A stretch of 64,000 nucleotides of DNA from Ancylostoma caninum (Eukaryota; Nematoda; Chromadorea; Rhabditida; Ancylostomatidae): positions 558,001-622,000 of the forward strand of contig JBAJFG010000460.1 of the NCBI GenBank assembly GCA_037903475.1, given 5' to 3'. The notes beneath the pieces are model-generated. The model was not told the DNA's origin and made no database searches. It saw only the letters and a list, made by a program, of their open reading frames with translations. This document shows, piece after piece, positions 24,001 through 37,100 of this stretch; position 1 is the stretch's first letter; every line of letters starts with the position of its first letter. The position numbers were made by a program, and so were the translations under genes.

Positions 24001-27000
24001 GTGTAATTAACAGCGTGACCTCAATTATTAGTTCTTATGAAACCGATGCTTGACTGTGAGGTAGACTCGTTCTTCTCTTGTGGTGTGGGAAATTTTCCAG
24101 ATGTCTTTGACCATATTCGAATCTTTCCTCGTGAGAATTTTTGCATTCTGCAAGTTGATGGAGCAAATCACTTCTTGAGAATTCTGTAGTACAAAATTTT
24201 AACATTGCTTTCATTTTCAAAACTTATAATTACTCGAGAGATTCATGAATTTTTTTAAAATTTGAGACGGGTATGTAACAACGCCCTCTTGATCATGGAT
24301 CAATCCTGATTCCTGTCGAAAACTTTCTCAAGTTTGGATCAATGCTGCAGTTTCCAGCAAGAATCCACTTTCTCCATAAACGATGAACAGCGCGACGAAT
24401 TTGCAGCAGTGAAGCCCGACAAAGCGAAGAGGTCGGTGATTGACAACCGATGTCAATCCGTGCAATCCTTCACCGGTCTTCGCGTCTTGTGGCCTTGCAT
24501 TGTCTGGGAATGGGTGTGTCCAATCCAAGGGCTGATGGAGCACACCAGAAGCGATATTCCAAGGTTTATTTTGGAAGGTAGAGGACAAATAGTTTGCTCC
24601 TATGCGCCACATGAAGCTCATCTATTCCATGCCTTGTTCACTGGTGCTAAGTGAATTTTGTCCCTATCTTCCATAAGAACGCGAAAGCTAACTCTGGAAG
24701 ATCAGGAAGAGTAGAAACAAAGTTTTTTCAATGAGAAAAGCTCTTCTGGGACAGTGGTTTCTTTTTGCTAAAGAACTTCAAAGCCTCATTAAATCGTAAA
24801 CAACTCATCCGACCAAGAGCGCTCGATCCACCGCGCGATCGCTCGGAAAAAATGCCGTTTCATCGATTCCCACGACTCAATGACGTCTATTAACGTTGAT
24901 TTTTAGCTTCCTAAAATCTTCAGAGAAAAAGCAATGTGGAGCCGGCACTGAGGATCCAAAATTATGAAATGATTCATTTCCCAGATAATTCTAAAGAATA
25001 ATTGAGCACCAGCTTGAAGGCAGCGTCTCACCTCACTTTCAATTTTCGGATACTAGCAGAATCTGGACCTTACGTACACTGAGTTCAATGGTGTATATTA
25101 TTCTTAATTAAACTGCAAAGAGTTTTTGAGAGCCAATCCAACTTGGCACGGGCGACTTTCTCGGCTAGAAATCTGCTTGTCTTGCAGTGGACCTCAACTG
25201 ATCGTTTCGACGCGTGAGGAACTTGGGTTTTCAGAGGTTCTTTTGGATCTGCCGTACTTCTTTATTATCAGCAATTCACACACGTTTCATTACTATAACA
25301 ATCTCAGAGATAATAGCGAAGGTGAGACTCTGCCTTTGGTACATATATGTAGCATTTGTTCCTTTTCTGCGAAAAAATTTCCTTTCTCCATAAGAATTTT
25401 CATGAACTGACCGCCCTTCCCAACCATTGACTGCTAGATCGCTAACCTTCTAGCAAGCTGAGAATGCCAACGGTCCGTGAAATTTCAGACTGGTATATGC
25501 CTCGGAATATTGATGAAGTGGACGATGCTGATCTGGAGTCCTTTCTTCGTTCCGAGAATTTATAAATGTTCTGTTATGGCAGAGCTACTTGAAGTTATTC
25601 ATTATTCCGCCGAAAGTCTTGGAGCAGGGGCTTCTTGGTATGCAGATGCCACTTCCGTTTTGTACGGCAAGCGATTTGCTTTAGGGTTACGTTAAGGTTA
25701 TGTAGAAACTGCACCTAAATACTGTAGAGATGAACAGTTATAACTTCTTCTCATTAAGGCTTTGGCAGAAATGGAGAAAAGATTCGGGATGAGCGTCATC
25801 GACTTCACATATCGAGGCGTATCTCATATCGAAATGCCATGAACATCTGGTATCCTTCCCTTGTAAGCTTCTCCGAAAGCTACAACCTAATCAAACGACC
25901 TTATTGGATTGTGAGAATCTGTGGGAAGCCAGTTTTTTCCTTATTGGTCGCGCGTTGGATCGACCGCATTTGTTCGATTGAGTCGTCTCTGATTGATTTA
26001 ATGAGGCTTTGAAGTTTCCTAGCGAAGTATCATCGAAGTTCTTCTTGCATTTGATGACGCTTTTCAAAGCTTTGTGAGAAAGACACTGATTTGAACGCAC
26101 CAAAATTAAATCGTCAACTGAAATCACAGTTATACTGAATACTGTAGAATTTTTTAACGTATACTAGTGCATTATTATCGGTTTTAGAAAAGAAAAGTGT
26201 TTCCGAGATCCTTTGTCATTCTCAATTTCACTTTAATTCATTATTTCCCCATTTTTGTTTGAGGGAAGAGACAGAATCTCATAACATTCTTAATTTTCTT
26301 CTATCTTCTGTACTTGGGTAACTCTTTATTTAATGAGTATTTGACCTTATTGCTAGTGCAGGAGCGACGTAGTTTTTTGTGGATAGAGTGTTTAGTCTGC
26401 CTACTCATGGAAAAATCACAGGAAGATTCTATGTTTTCGGCTTGCGTTATCCAGAATGGACAAATTTTTTCATAGAAAAATTTCACATCTCGATACCTTT
26501 GCCACCAACTTTCAATTCGAATTGGATGAGCCGCTCCTGAGAACCAATTTTGTCCCAGAAAAGTTTTCCACTTCAGGAGAACTGGTAGATCACAAAATTT
26601 CCAAGAATATTCTTGAATGCGTAGGTACTTACAGGACTGGAAATACTGTTGTTGTGAAATTTCAGCAGTGTCCCAGACATCTTAGGACAAAACTACGTCG
26701 GACGAAATGCAAGGCAAACGCTGTGAGCGAAAAATGAGAAATTCCTCGGGGAGGATCATATATATAATGCTTCCAATATTTTTGATGGCTTCTGAAAGTG
26801 AAAGTATGGGGGTAAGGGTTGAATAGAGTAAGGCGAATGTTTGCATACGTGAAAAGAACGAACAAAGGAATGATTGGTTGAATGATTGCGTGGATGAGTG
26901 AACTGATGGATGAATGAGGTTCATTTTCCTTGAAATTACAAAAATTTGAATGTTTTGCGAAACTGGTGTGTCTAGCACACTGTTACACAATTCACGCGCT

Positions 27001-27677
27001 TTTACAACATCGGGACCAGTGCCACGATAGATTGAGACGTAGACCCAGTCACTGATTTTTTAAGCCTCAAGGGTGAAATGAACTTTTGCGAGGGTTCAGG
27101 GATACGTCTAGATGTCTACATGAGGGAACCATATAGCCTTCACACATGTAATCGGTGGCCGATGTTAGCACGAAAGCCTCTAGGTAGGGTTTAGACGCAT
27201 TATTAAAGGAATGTGTATTTTCCATCAGTTCTCTTAAGGTGTGTGTGTTTTCTGAAAGAGAGCTTTAACACCATTTAGCCACGAACACTCTGTGTGTGGC
27301 TGAATTGGAATCCCTAAAAAACTTGCGAGAAAGACCTTGCACAATCAGCTAAGAGCCATTCTAATTGAAGACTATTAGACAGGAACAAAACTTGTCTTCA
27401 GATACAAACCAACTAGAAGACGAAAAGATAAACTGTTGCAACGTGAAATTCGGCTACGTTGGAAACATCGCGTTAGGTGATATGAGTAGATGTCTGGTTT
27501 TTGATCAAGATTAATAGAAAGCTCTGAGAAAGCCATTAGTGAATTAATCTCACTCTGAAGAGTTGAAGTATCGCATTTTATCGTTTTTACAAAAACAACA
27601 GGTGTTGCTGCGCAGCCAAGAACGAAGATCTTCCTAATATCCATGTCCTCTGATTTCTAAACATGGGCATTTCGATG

Positions 27678-27799
27678 ATCGTGAAATAATGCTCCTGCTT
27701 CTTCCAGGTTGTCAAGCACACAAAGACATTCTCTCAAAACGTTAGGCCAATAATAAAAGATCCACTAACAACCTGGAAGCATTATTTCACGGAGATCTT
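27678..27799. repeat. Foldback with bulged 24 bp stem
   Basis: CGTGAAATAATGCT (about 27681-27694) pairs with AGCATTATTTCACG on the right side. TCCAGGTTGT pairs with ACAACCTGGA, and an 8 nt bulge (CCTGCTTC) lies on the left arm. The loop is about 60 nt. It is consistent with a tiny foldback element or a hairpin RNA; the sequence does not decide between them. Confidence 0.7.
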
Positions 27800-28199
27800 A
27801 TTGTTTCTTACTAAAAATCAAACAATACAAACTATATAGCAATAAAAAAGAAAATCAAACGCATTCATGGCATCATAGTGAAAAGAATCTAATGGCCTCA
27901 TATCCAGAGCGTGGATGTTTTTATCCAGTGTAGTAAGCAACATAACTCACTTTCTCCTACACTCCACTCCTTACACTCCCCATTGCACCCTCAACTGACG
28001 AGATTCATGTTGAACTGGAGATGAAGCAGGTGATGGAAGCTCATCATATGGACAGAAGTCATGTTCTTGATTGAAATACGTATTCGCGATCACATTTCTA
28101 TCAAATGGTGGTACGGTTCTGCTAAGCTACCATTTGCTTTGGGACTCATTTACCCGGTTAAGTACGTACTTCTACTAAAATAATTATCTATCCAGTATA

Positions 28200-28870
28200 C
28201 CTTGTCCAGAGCTTGGATGCATCATCGGAAGAGTGGGTAATCTCACATCCACAGATATGACTACTCCTGGGCAGCAACTGGGTATAGACAATGTCGCGTA
28301 TAGGTGAACATGTTGAGTGACAGGTGAAGGTAGGTTTGGATAATTTGTATGCGCTATCTTTTCTATAGAGGTTCCTTTTTTCCTATCGATAAGGGTAGGT
28401 GACCAGCCTCCGGATGCAACATTGGTTGGATGAGTAATCTTATTTACATGAGTATAATCACTCGCGGGTATCAGTTAGGTATAGATAACGTCACGTTCAG
28501 GTAAACATGTTGATGGTAAATGTAAAGGGTAGTGTTGGGTACGTTGACACGACACGCTTACTATGGCTGATCTCGGTAATGTATCCGTGCCCAGGAAGAT
28601 TAAAGCGCCCTGTTGGATAGATGTGGTTCGGATCTATTATTATCCAATGAAAGCTTTCGCGCGGATCTGTGTATGCAAACTTTTCAATGCAGGATATCTT
28701 AGCACTATTGATGAAGGTACATGACCACTTCTCATATGCATAGATGGAAGGATGGATGGGGAACCTAGTACCCATGGATATGATTACCAATGGTAGCAGC
28801 TAGGTATAGACGGCGTTGACGGATACCACGTAAAGGGTGAAGTTGGGTACGTTAACAGGTTTACCACCGG
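28200..28870. repeat. Three diverged direct repeats
   Basis: Three blocks share GGATGxA near the left, a GATATGATTACYxxTGG-type word, then AGCAGYTAGGTATAGAC and an AACGTC/GCGTTGACG word. The GGTATAGA words lie near 28280, 28480 and 28802. The second and third also share AAAGGGT-GTTGGGTACGTT. This is an old local duplication with no coding potential that I recognise. Confidence 0.6.
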
Positions 28871-29739
28871 CACTCTGGTGATTTTACACCTACGATCTGA
28901 ATTTCTCCTAAATTGCTGGAGAAAGTGTGATGAATCACGCAGGAAAATAAACGTATTTACAATAAATGTTGGGGAAATTTACTCACAATTCAAGAGGAAT
29001 CTGGGTGAAATTAGCCAGTAGACCAGACACAACCGGAATTCACCAAATATTTGAGCGCGATCCGACGATAGTTTCGAGAATGCACAATTTATGCGGGATT
29101 CAAAAGGAATTTACCCGGAAACCGGCTGAATTTCGAGAAATTCAAGACTCACCTGGAGTTTCCCATTTGATCAGGTGGAAACCGTCGGTGTAAAATTACC
29201 ACAGTAATTTCGATGATCCGTCCTAGCTGAATTCTTTCATCATTTCGTGCTGTCCATTGTCATTGTGGCGCGTTTGCTCCAAGGAACTCGTACGTGGGTG
29301 GGTTAACTATACTGGGTAGCAGAGTTCATGAAAACCACTGAAAAAGTTTGCGTGACCACCCTGTTTTTCCGCGAATGTAAAAAATTTTGGTTGTCGAAAT
29401 ATTCTTGTTCTTTTATGCGTGTGCTATATACTGTCATATCTCGAAGCAACTGAAAACGATTTGATTTTTTTCTCCATAAATTTCAAGCGATTTGAAGCTC
29501 CCAGACTAGCGATTTCTTCCGGATCTCGCCTGTTTCAGGTGATCCGTCGGAGATGAGGTGGATCAAGCATTTTCATTGGGTGCGAACGGCTCGATTTCGT
29601 TCGATTTCATTCGCATTTCACCGCTCTTCAATGCTTATTCTCGCGTCGGACGTTTGTTCAGATTATCACGTCTTGTAAACGCGTCGTTTCTTGGGCGCTG
29701 GTCGGTGCGATGCGATGTCCAACTGGTTGTGTTTTGACC

Positions 29740-30570
29740 TTGCGTTCGGCTTTGCAATCCTACGAACGCAACCCCAATAAAAGCGACGACGACAAGTGAG
29801 GCGAGTTGAGGCGGGCCACTGAGACAAACCGCCGCCGCAGCCGCGGCCCGGCCCGCAGACAGAAGCAGCCGCGGGCTGACTCTGGATGCTGCTACTCTAG
29901 TTCTGGATGTCCGGGGTGATGGTGTGTCTATACATCAACTTCGAGCTGGTTCCGACCACCCCGAGGGGTCAGCGTCCGCGCCTGCTGCTGCACTGCTGCT
30001 TTTCCTTTACCCGGCGCGTCGTTCTGTCGCGTCGGGGCGCTTCCACGTACAAGCTGGTTGTGTGTATTTGTACGTAGCTCCTTACTAGTCATTACTGCTG
30101 CTGGCTGCTTTCACCACCACCGTTGCTGCTTCAACGCTCTCGTCGAATTGCATCGTCGGCTTCGGTGTCGGCTTGTCTGGTTTTCCTTCTTGCCTTCTTT
30201 CTTCGTTGAGGAACGAGAAATCTTGAACGTGGCCAATGATGACACCACCATCACCACCATCGCCATCACCGCCACCGTCGCTGCAGGCCTCCCGTATCCC
30301 ACTCCTACCCTCCGCCGATTCCCCACTGGCTCGCGTTATGCTCCTCGTCTGCTCGTCGCGTACTTCTGTGCTCGCACACATAATAAATGCTCATCATTTT
30401 GATCCGATCCGGTTTCTTGAAAAAGCTCACCACGCTGGGCTAACTCCATTAGCGCTCTATTTGCCCCATGAATGTTTTGCATCAAGAGCCGCCGACTATG
30501 TACGTACGCCTAGCTGGATCGCATTCCTCACTCCGATCCACCACTTCCACCACTCATCGAGCGTATTACG
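29740..30570. promoter_or_regulatory. GC-rich, CpG-dense block
   Basis: Composition changes abruptly to GC-rich with many CpG, for example GCCGCCGCAGCCGCGGCCCG near 29830, followed by a CAC/CAT trinucleotide-like run at 30237-30285. Open frames here are compositional. Such a block could be a promoter or 5' region of an unseen transcript, or simply a GC-rich repeat. No start codon with a protein family behind it was found. Confidence 0.3.
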
Positions 30571-31750
30571 CTGAAAACGCTTACGCTGCACTTATCAGCT
30601 GAGTTTAACTGATTTTATCATTCTCTCATGTCACAATCGTCGTGAACTTTCCTCGATGACGTTAGTGGATGCGTGAACGCTGTTCCAAGAATAGTTCTGC
30701 GAAGCTCACGGAAAAAAATTCCGCGGGCTTAAAGAAGCAGGAGGACAGCTTTGGACGTATATGACAATGTAGACACCCCTTGTTCTCCTGACTTTCATAC
30801 GGCAGATTCCTGAGCTGAAGAAGCTGAAGGAGAATTCTCCAACGCTTATTCATGCAAGTTTTTGCTACTGTACAATACCTAGTTAACTTTGCTTAGTATT
30901 TTTCTTCAAGGGCACTATTTTTCGACTGGAAAAGTAAGGAAAATGGCTACTTATTCAGTGAGTTATTTCATAGTAACGAGGAGGAAACCTACCCCAATGT
31001 TGTCTTTTCTCGCAAGGTTTATGCAGTGATTAGGTGTCAGAATTTGACAAAATTGACGCAGAACAAAATTTAGAATCAGCTTTTCTGATTTTCTGATATT
31101 CGCTGTGGAAGCTATCTATCAGTGGATTGTTTTCGTTTTTTTTTTGTATGTAGACGTCTCCAAAGTTGGCCTGTGCTTTAAGATTCCTCGGAGTTTTTTA
31201 AATCTTTGTACCCATTACTGGTACGTTAGAAAAAGTTTAACTTTCGTAAGTCTGTTAATTCGTTACGTTAGAGCAAAAATGGCCGTTAGGCGTTAGTGCA
31301 TTAATCCTTTAATCCGCTAATTCGTTAGAAGACGGATTTGTGAATATGTTGATGAGTTTTATCAGCCGTAGCAAGCGATCGAGTCCCCTGACTGATATTC
31401 GGAGCAAATAATCTGTAGACCCAACAAAAAATTGAGGCAAATGCTAACACTGTTTATTTCTCGCCCTGGAATTACGGTATAGCAGGATGAAATTTAAGAT
31501 GAAATTTTCATTTTTAATTTAAAAATGAAAACTTCTTTCTATGCATACAGGAAAAGAAACATATCTAATCATCAGACGACCAAACGAATGGTAGAGATGT
31601 CTTTAATTGAGAGTTGGGTTATTTTGCTTTGCGATTTTCGTAGTAACTATTTGGCAATTGAGTAGTCTTAAGACCTCAGGCTTCATAAGAGAATATGAGA
31701 ATCTCAAAGGACAAAGCACATAGGCGTACCTAAAAATCCTATCACAAGGA

Positions 31751-32622
31751 TTAACATATGTTATGGGGGAAAGAGAGCAATTTTCTCAAGTTTTCCACAG
31801 TCAAGCTGGTCCTTAGATGTCGTACAATCAAGCCTGCTGTTGAGAAGAGACGCTCGCACCAGTGGCGGACGCAGAAAGTGGGCGGGAGGGGGGGCGTGGG
31901 AAGAAAAGTGGGGTCTCCGCCGTTTTGGGGACCCAGACGGAAAATAAAATTAATAATAATATTAATTATAATAATAAACAATAAATAAAAAATATATTAA
32001 AAATAATAATAAAAATAAACAATTAAAAATAAACTAACACAAGATTTTTATTGTATTGTAAAGTAATTTCGAAAATTTGGCGACCCATTCTCGGGGGGGG
32101 GGCGCCCCCCGCCCCCCCCCCTGCGTCCGCCACTGGCTCGCACCCACTTGCCGTTGCGGAAAGCTATTTATATGCCAAAATTTTGATATAAGGGAATTTC
32201 GAGGTGTTAATATCACTCCTCCAACACTCAAAAGGTCAATAGAGAATGATGGCTTCTGCCCAAGGTATTCGTCTATTTCCTAAAATTGTTGCAGGTTCAT
32301 GAAAGTTCTCATTACTATATTTAACCTCAACAATCGCACTGCTGTATCCACAGAAATCTCTTTAGTTCGTAAAAGCAGATTGTTCTTCGGGTGCCTTGCT
32401 GCATATTTCAACAATCGTCGTGGTTATGCACATAATTTGATGTATATCACGAGAAAGTTGTGTATCGGAGCGAGAAAAGAACGCATTTCAGATACAATTT
32501 GGTCTGTTAACGAAATTGATTCTAACGGATTTTTCATTTATTCGTTAATTCGTTACGTTGGGCCGAAAATGGCCGTTACGCGTTAATGCGTTGATTCGTT
32601 ACGTTAGTAACGCACAGCCCTG
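31751..32622 (-). pseudogene. hAT transposase fossil (C-terminal dimerisation region)
   Basis: Reading the minus strand and skipping the inserted MITE, the text runs LSATASGCERLFSTAGLIV, then a LTVENLRKLL segment, and stops at TAA (31751). This is the signature of the hAT C-terminal dimerisation domain. An in-frame TAG sits just upstream of LSATAS, and most of the upstream transposase is not readable. The 5' terminus is probably CAGGGCTGTGCGTTA (starting at 32622, minus strand), a hAT-like TIR. The block TTAATTCGTTACGTT near it recurs at about 31250. The opposite TIR was not found. Confidence 0.75.
31860..32135. mobile_element. hAT-type MITE, 276 bp, with perfect TIRs and 8 bp target duplication
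   Basis: The element begins CAGTGGCGGACGCAG (31860-31874) and ends with its exact complement (32121-32135). It is flanked by GCTCGCAC on both sides (31852-31859 and 32136-32143). An 8 bp duplication and CAGTGGCGGA ends are diagnostic of hAT elements. The interior is G-rich at one end, has an AATAAT-rich centre and C-runs at the other, and has no coding sequence. It is inserted in the middle of the older hAT transposase fossil. Confidence 0.96.
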
Positions 32623-33382
32623 CTTTGTAACGTCCTAACGTCTTTGATCAAGCTATTTTTTGCCCCACTATGAATCACTGCATGGGAGCCCGCGAATCCA
32701 GCGATCTTTTATGGCACTCATCATGATTTCACTGCGAAATCCTGGAACATCGTCTCTGATTAGCTTGATGAGATAGATTATATGGGATACTGATAGCTTT
32801 TTACTGGTGTGAATGACAGAAAGAAGATGATGATGTTCAACTCGGATGTTTCCTAGGAGAGTCAGATGATGAACATTGCAGTGCTGCGAATGCATTTGAT
32901 CATTTTTGAGGACTTGCAAGTAGAGTAGTCCATTACCGGAATTCATGAGCGCTTTTGGGTAGATTCTGTGCTCCCCACCTGCGCAAAATGGGTGTTTTGA
33001 GGACAAACTTTTACAGATTCCATAGCCAATGTTACTGCCAGTCACCATCGACCAGTACTAGTAAATCGCATCGAGCCTTCTTATTCTTGAAAGTAGAAAT
33101 CGTCAATTTCAAGGAAAGGAGAAAATTTTGATCTCTCCGGACCAATCCTGAGTCCCGCCACTGCAGCCAAAGGTGCCAGGATTTCGAAGGCTATCTGTTA
33201 AAGTCGAAAAGCTCCGGTTCTAGTTTGCTTGATATAACTCTTGAGACAGCTACACAAAGGTTTTCTTAAAGTCTTCAGCTGTAGTCCCCTAATTGCCTGA
33301 GAATTTCTGGAATCCTGGCTTTTCCATTGCTCAGGTAATGGCTAATTGAGCATGTCGTAGTCAGGACTTCTCTTCCAAAAAT

Positions 33383-33838
33383 AATGCTGCTCCTAATGTT
33401 TGCAAAAAGGACGCGCACCACGTGTTAAACCGTCGCAAAGCGTCGCTTTTTCATAACATCCTTAAAATGAAAACAATCCCAATTTTTCTTGAAAAGCCAA
33501 ACTGTGCATTTCATGGTGAATCTTACTATATATAAACATTTCAACATCGTGCTTTTTACTCTGCAGAAAATACCATTAAAAATGTAGTATTTTGCTCACT
33601 CTAGATTAAGGCGGTCAGGTACAAGGAAGTCTGCTTAAATTTGTAGTGATGTTTTTGACCGGTATGAAGAACAATTTTGAAAATTCATGAATCATTCGAT
33701 CCGCTATAATACGGAGGATCCATATATTGAGAAAAGAATTGGATATCCTTATTTCCAAGAAAATTACGAAGGGGATACGCTTTGCGATGTATTAGTGCGT
33801 CGCGCGCGTCCTTTTGCAAGGATTAGGGTCAGTATTGT
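33383..33838. mobile_element. MITE-like element with about 55 bp terminal inverted repeats
   Basis: The left arm (33383-33446) reads AATGCTG..CCTAATGTTTGC, then AAAAAGGACGCGC, then TCGCAAAGCGT. The reverse complement of the right arm (33773-33838) reads AATACTG..CCTAATCCTTGC, then AAAAGGACGCGC, then TCGCAAAGCGT. The arms are about 75-80% identical. The interior is AT-rich and non-coding. Exact ends and target duplication are uncertain. Confidence 0.7.
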
Positions 33839-34118
33839 AGTGTAGCATAGGATTTTCGCGCTTCTTCATCAGTCCTCCTTCTCCACACGCTTGCACCGCT
33901 GCTCGTATCTTTCGATAGCGACCGGTATCGCTCATATGTTCAACTGAATCCTGTCCAGCTTTATGTGCTGACTTTGTCGCCTTTATTGCTCGTCACGCGC
34001 GTCTTACCCCGAGCTCCTTTGTTATTTTCCGCCTGAGTTGATTTGATCATAACTCTACTCTACTGTAGTAGCCGCCCCTCCTCATTCAGCCTCCGTCAGC
34101 TGATCGCATCGCTCAGTA

Positions 34119-34128
34119 CTTCTTTCAG
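34119..34128 (+). promoter_or_regulatory. Probable spliced-leader acceptor of the VWA gene
   Basis: CTTCTTTCAG (AG at 34127-34128) lies 11 nt before the ATG at 34140, with no donor upstream that would make sense. This is the usual geometry of nematode trans-splicing and supports the chosen start. Confidence 0.6.
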
Positions 34129-34139
34129 GGCCCCACGCG

Positions 34140-37100
34140 ATGCTTCAGTTATGGCTGTCTTTGGTGAGCGCTTTTTATCTAAGATTCAGCTTGTTCCCCA
34201 TCGTTTTGGCACGGTTTCCGCTTCCATATATGACATGTGCATTGTCCTGTTTTATTACAGACAGCCGTCGTCGTAGTCACCTTTTTTGGTCTTCCGCGAA
34301 TGGCTCATGCAGTCGGAAGCGACGATAATTCGGGTGAGTACATTCCGCTTCATTGCGGTGCTACTACGACTTCCATATTGGTGCCATTTTCTGGAGAAAA
34401 AAAAATCCGTGGAAAAGCTTTCTAGCTACTGAATAGAAGTGTGAATTAACCACTAGTTGTGTTTTCCTTCGCTCCAGTAGTCGCTGGGATATACTATCTC
34501 TCGCCGATTGGAAAGTGTACGTTCTCTGATCCTTGCTGGCGGAGAAATCGTGTGAATCTATGAAAAAGTTGTTTGCTAGATCGCAAGGCGTCCCCCACGC
34601 ATGGATTTTCTCATTTCTTTTCTTTTCTCTCGACCTTCCTTATGAAAGAGACCATTGCATCCTGCAATGAACAGTGTATAGAAGATGACTTAATGAAACA
34701 AAGGTTCTCTGCTCCATCAGCCCGCTATGGAAAAAAGTGCTTCGGTTCCATTAACAAGGATGACAATCTTGCTTAACTTAACGCTTAACGCGCAAGAGTT
34801 TCTTTAGAGCTCAAAAAGGGTTTGATTCGTTTACCCACAACTTTCCCAGTTCTGTCCTATAGGTTTTCGTCTTATTCTTATCGTCGCTGCTGAAGCACGT
34901 AATGTGGATTAGCTCCTAATAATGAGAACTAAAGCTGTGAAATTCCAACGAGGCCTTCCGAAAAGTTTTTTACCTCCATTTTTACCTCCATTCACTTCTA
35001 ACACTCGTAGGTGATTTCCGAGTAAATTCAATAAGTTCCACTTGAATCTTCTAAACGAGCATCGCTCATTTCCTTATCTCATTCCTTCCACGTCCTCTCG
35101 GAATTTGAAAGGTCCGTGTGAAGCCTCAACAGAATGATTTTGAAAATTAAGAAAAAGTGTCTTGGGGCTGCTACGAAATTTTTCATGTGTATGCAAGAAA
35201 ACGGAAGAAAGGAAATGTTGTGGTTCGACGTTTCAGGATGCAAGAAATCATTCTACAACAAAATTGTAGACTTGCTTAATTTTGTTGAGAGTTTTCTTAT
35301 TTAATATAGAGGTGAGCACACGAAAGAAATCGGAAAAGACAGTGAAGAACCTCCACAGCATTCGGTTCGTTGTTGAAGGGGAATTGTTTCCAGAGAGGAG
35401 AACAAGAAATCTCACAAGAAATCTAAAGGTGTAATGTGTGCTCATTGGAAGGTCTCAAACCCTCCCACGACTTCTTTGGGTAAGACGGTGGTGTTCAAGA
35501 AACCAGCACGAAATCTTGCCCAGTAGCAGATACATATGTAGTTAAACAAAGAGGCCCGCGTTCCCTCGGTCATCAGAACTCCGAATGAGCGAAAAGTGGG
35601 CCTCACCCGAGCATCCATACCTTGCGTCGCAGTCTTTACGCATCCTCGCTGTCTTTGCAAAGTTGTTTTACCCGTGAGAGCACCAATCTATAACGGTTCA
35701 TGGACTGCGATTCATAAAATGTTAATGAAGCAAGCCAACGATGATTTGCATGATAGTCTACGTCCTGTAGCATATGTAATACTGGGCAACGTAACCTAAA
35801 GTTGGTCTGTTAATCTGTCCCCTCAGGGAGATGCTCATGAGTCCTAACCCTGGCGGTAAGTGAAAGAATCTGGAGGAAACCACGTCGTTTCCCGTTCTCG
35901 TAACTTCACGAATACGGGCACTGGTTTTTCTCTTCGTAGTGATTTATAGGCGAAACGGCCTCCGCTCTTATTTACCCGGCCAGTTACTAGGTATTACATC
36001 GACAATTTTTAGGCACTTAACACAAGTCCTTAGAGGCTCTACGTGGCTCGCTAGTCTCATTGTAGCAATCAATTTTGTGACAGTAAGAAGCTAATGGCCG
36101 TCTTTAGTCAAGAGATACACGGCAACTTCTGCATCTCTCCATCTGAACAAAACACTATCGAGTCTCCGTTTCAGTTACATGCTCAGAAACCGATGCCGAC
36201 GTGGTGTTCGTCATCGACACGACCTCCTCGAACAGCACCTCGTTTCTCGTGCAACAGCATCGCCTCCTCCGTACACTCAAGTGAGTTTTGATGGCTTAAA
36301 CGCGGTTGCGATGCCTGATTTAGTGCTTCGATTGAACGCCGCTCGTGTTCTTGCTCGCTTGCCTAATGCGATAATCGTAGACGCCTCTCTTGGTGATGTT
36401 CAGCGTTCAGAGATAACCTTGCTTCAGGATTTGCAGCAAAAAAGCTGTTAGCTTTTTCTCGCTTTCAGGAGGCTTTCGAACGTTTTGAAAGGTCGGTCGG
36501 TGCGCTATGGAGTGATTGGATTCCACAGGCAGCCCGAGTTGCTGCTCGAGCTCGAGTCTCCGTTCGCCACGGATACTGAGAGGGTTAGTTGCTCACACCT
36601 ACAACCATTTACCAGTTCTCGTTGAAACACAAGATGAAAAGCTCGTATCCCGTGAAAGTAGTGAAGATTTCATTTTACAATCACTACTCTACTGTCAAAC
36701 TTACCTGAAGGTACTCTTGAAATTTTTACCTAACTTACTCACTTGTTTATTCGTCCATCTAAAGATGAACCGGAACAGGAAGACGGATAGAAAAAATGAA
36801 GGTAGAGCAGCCAAATTGTAACAGCAATCAATTCTTGTGTCCGTCAGTTTTGCTATGTGTGGAAATCTGCAAAAGCATACCAGAAGAACTACGGAATTAT
36901 TGATTTTCCTGGAGTCGTTTGAATCATTTGAATTTGGCGCCCACGCGCGCCGTACAGATTTCTGAAAAAAAAATTGTCGTATGCGTTTCTATGTTTTATG
37001 AATAGACTCTTATGACCATGGAGAGCTCAATTCACAAGTTTCTCATCTGTGGAAAAGTCAGCGAATCTGGTGCAAAAGGTTAGCGAACGCTGTACCGAAA

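Larger units (their letters stand above)
20157..31750. other. Intergenic region with no supported gene
   Basis: I could not build an exon chain on either strand. It holds the hairpin at 20987-21033, the foldback at 27678-27799, diverged repeats at 28200-28870 and the GC-rich block at 29740-30570, each described separately. A 33-codon open segment at 25464-25565 (+) begins MPTVREISDWYMP and is acidic, but nothing connects it to a gene. Confidence 0.45.

Noticed and set aside
25464..25565. 33-codon acidic small ORF starting MPTVREISDWYMP
   Set aside because: It has no splice partners, conserved motif or transcript signal. Chance cannot be excluded.
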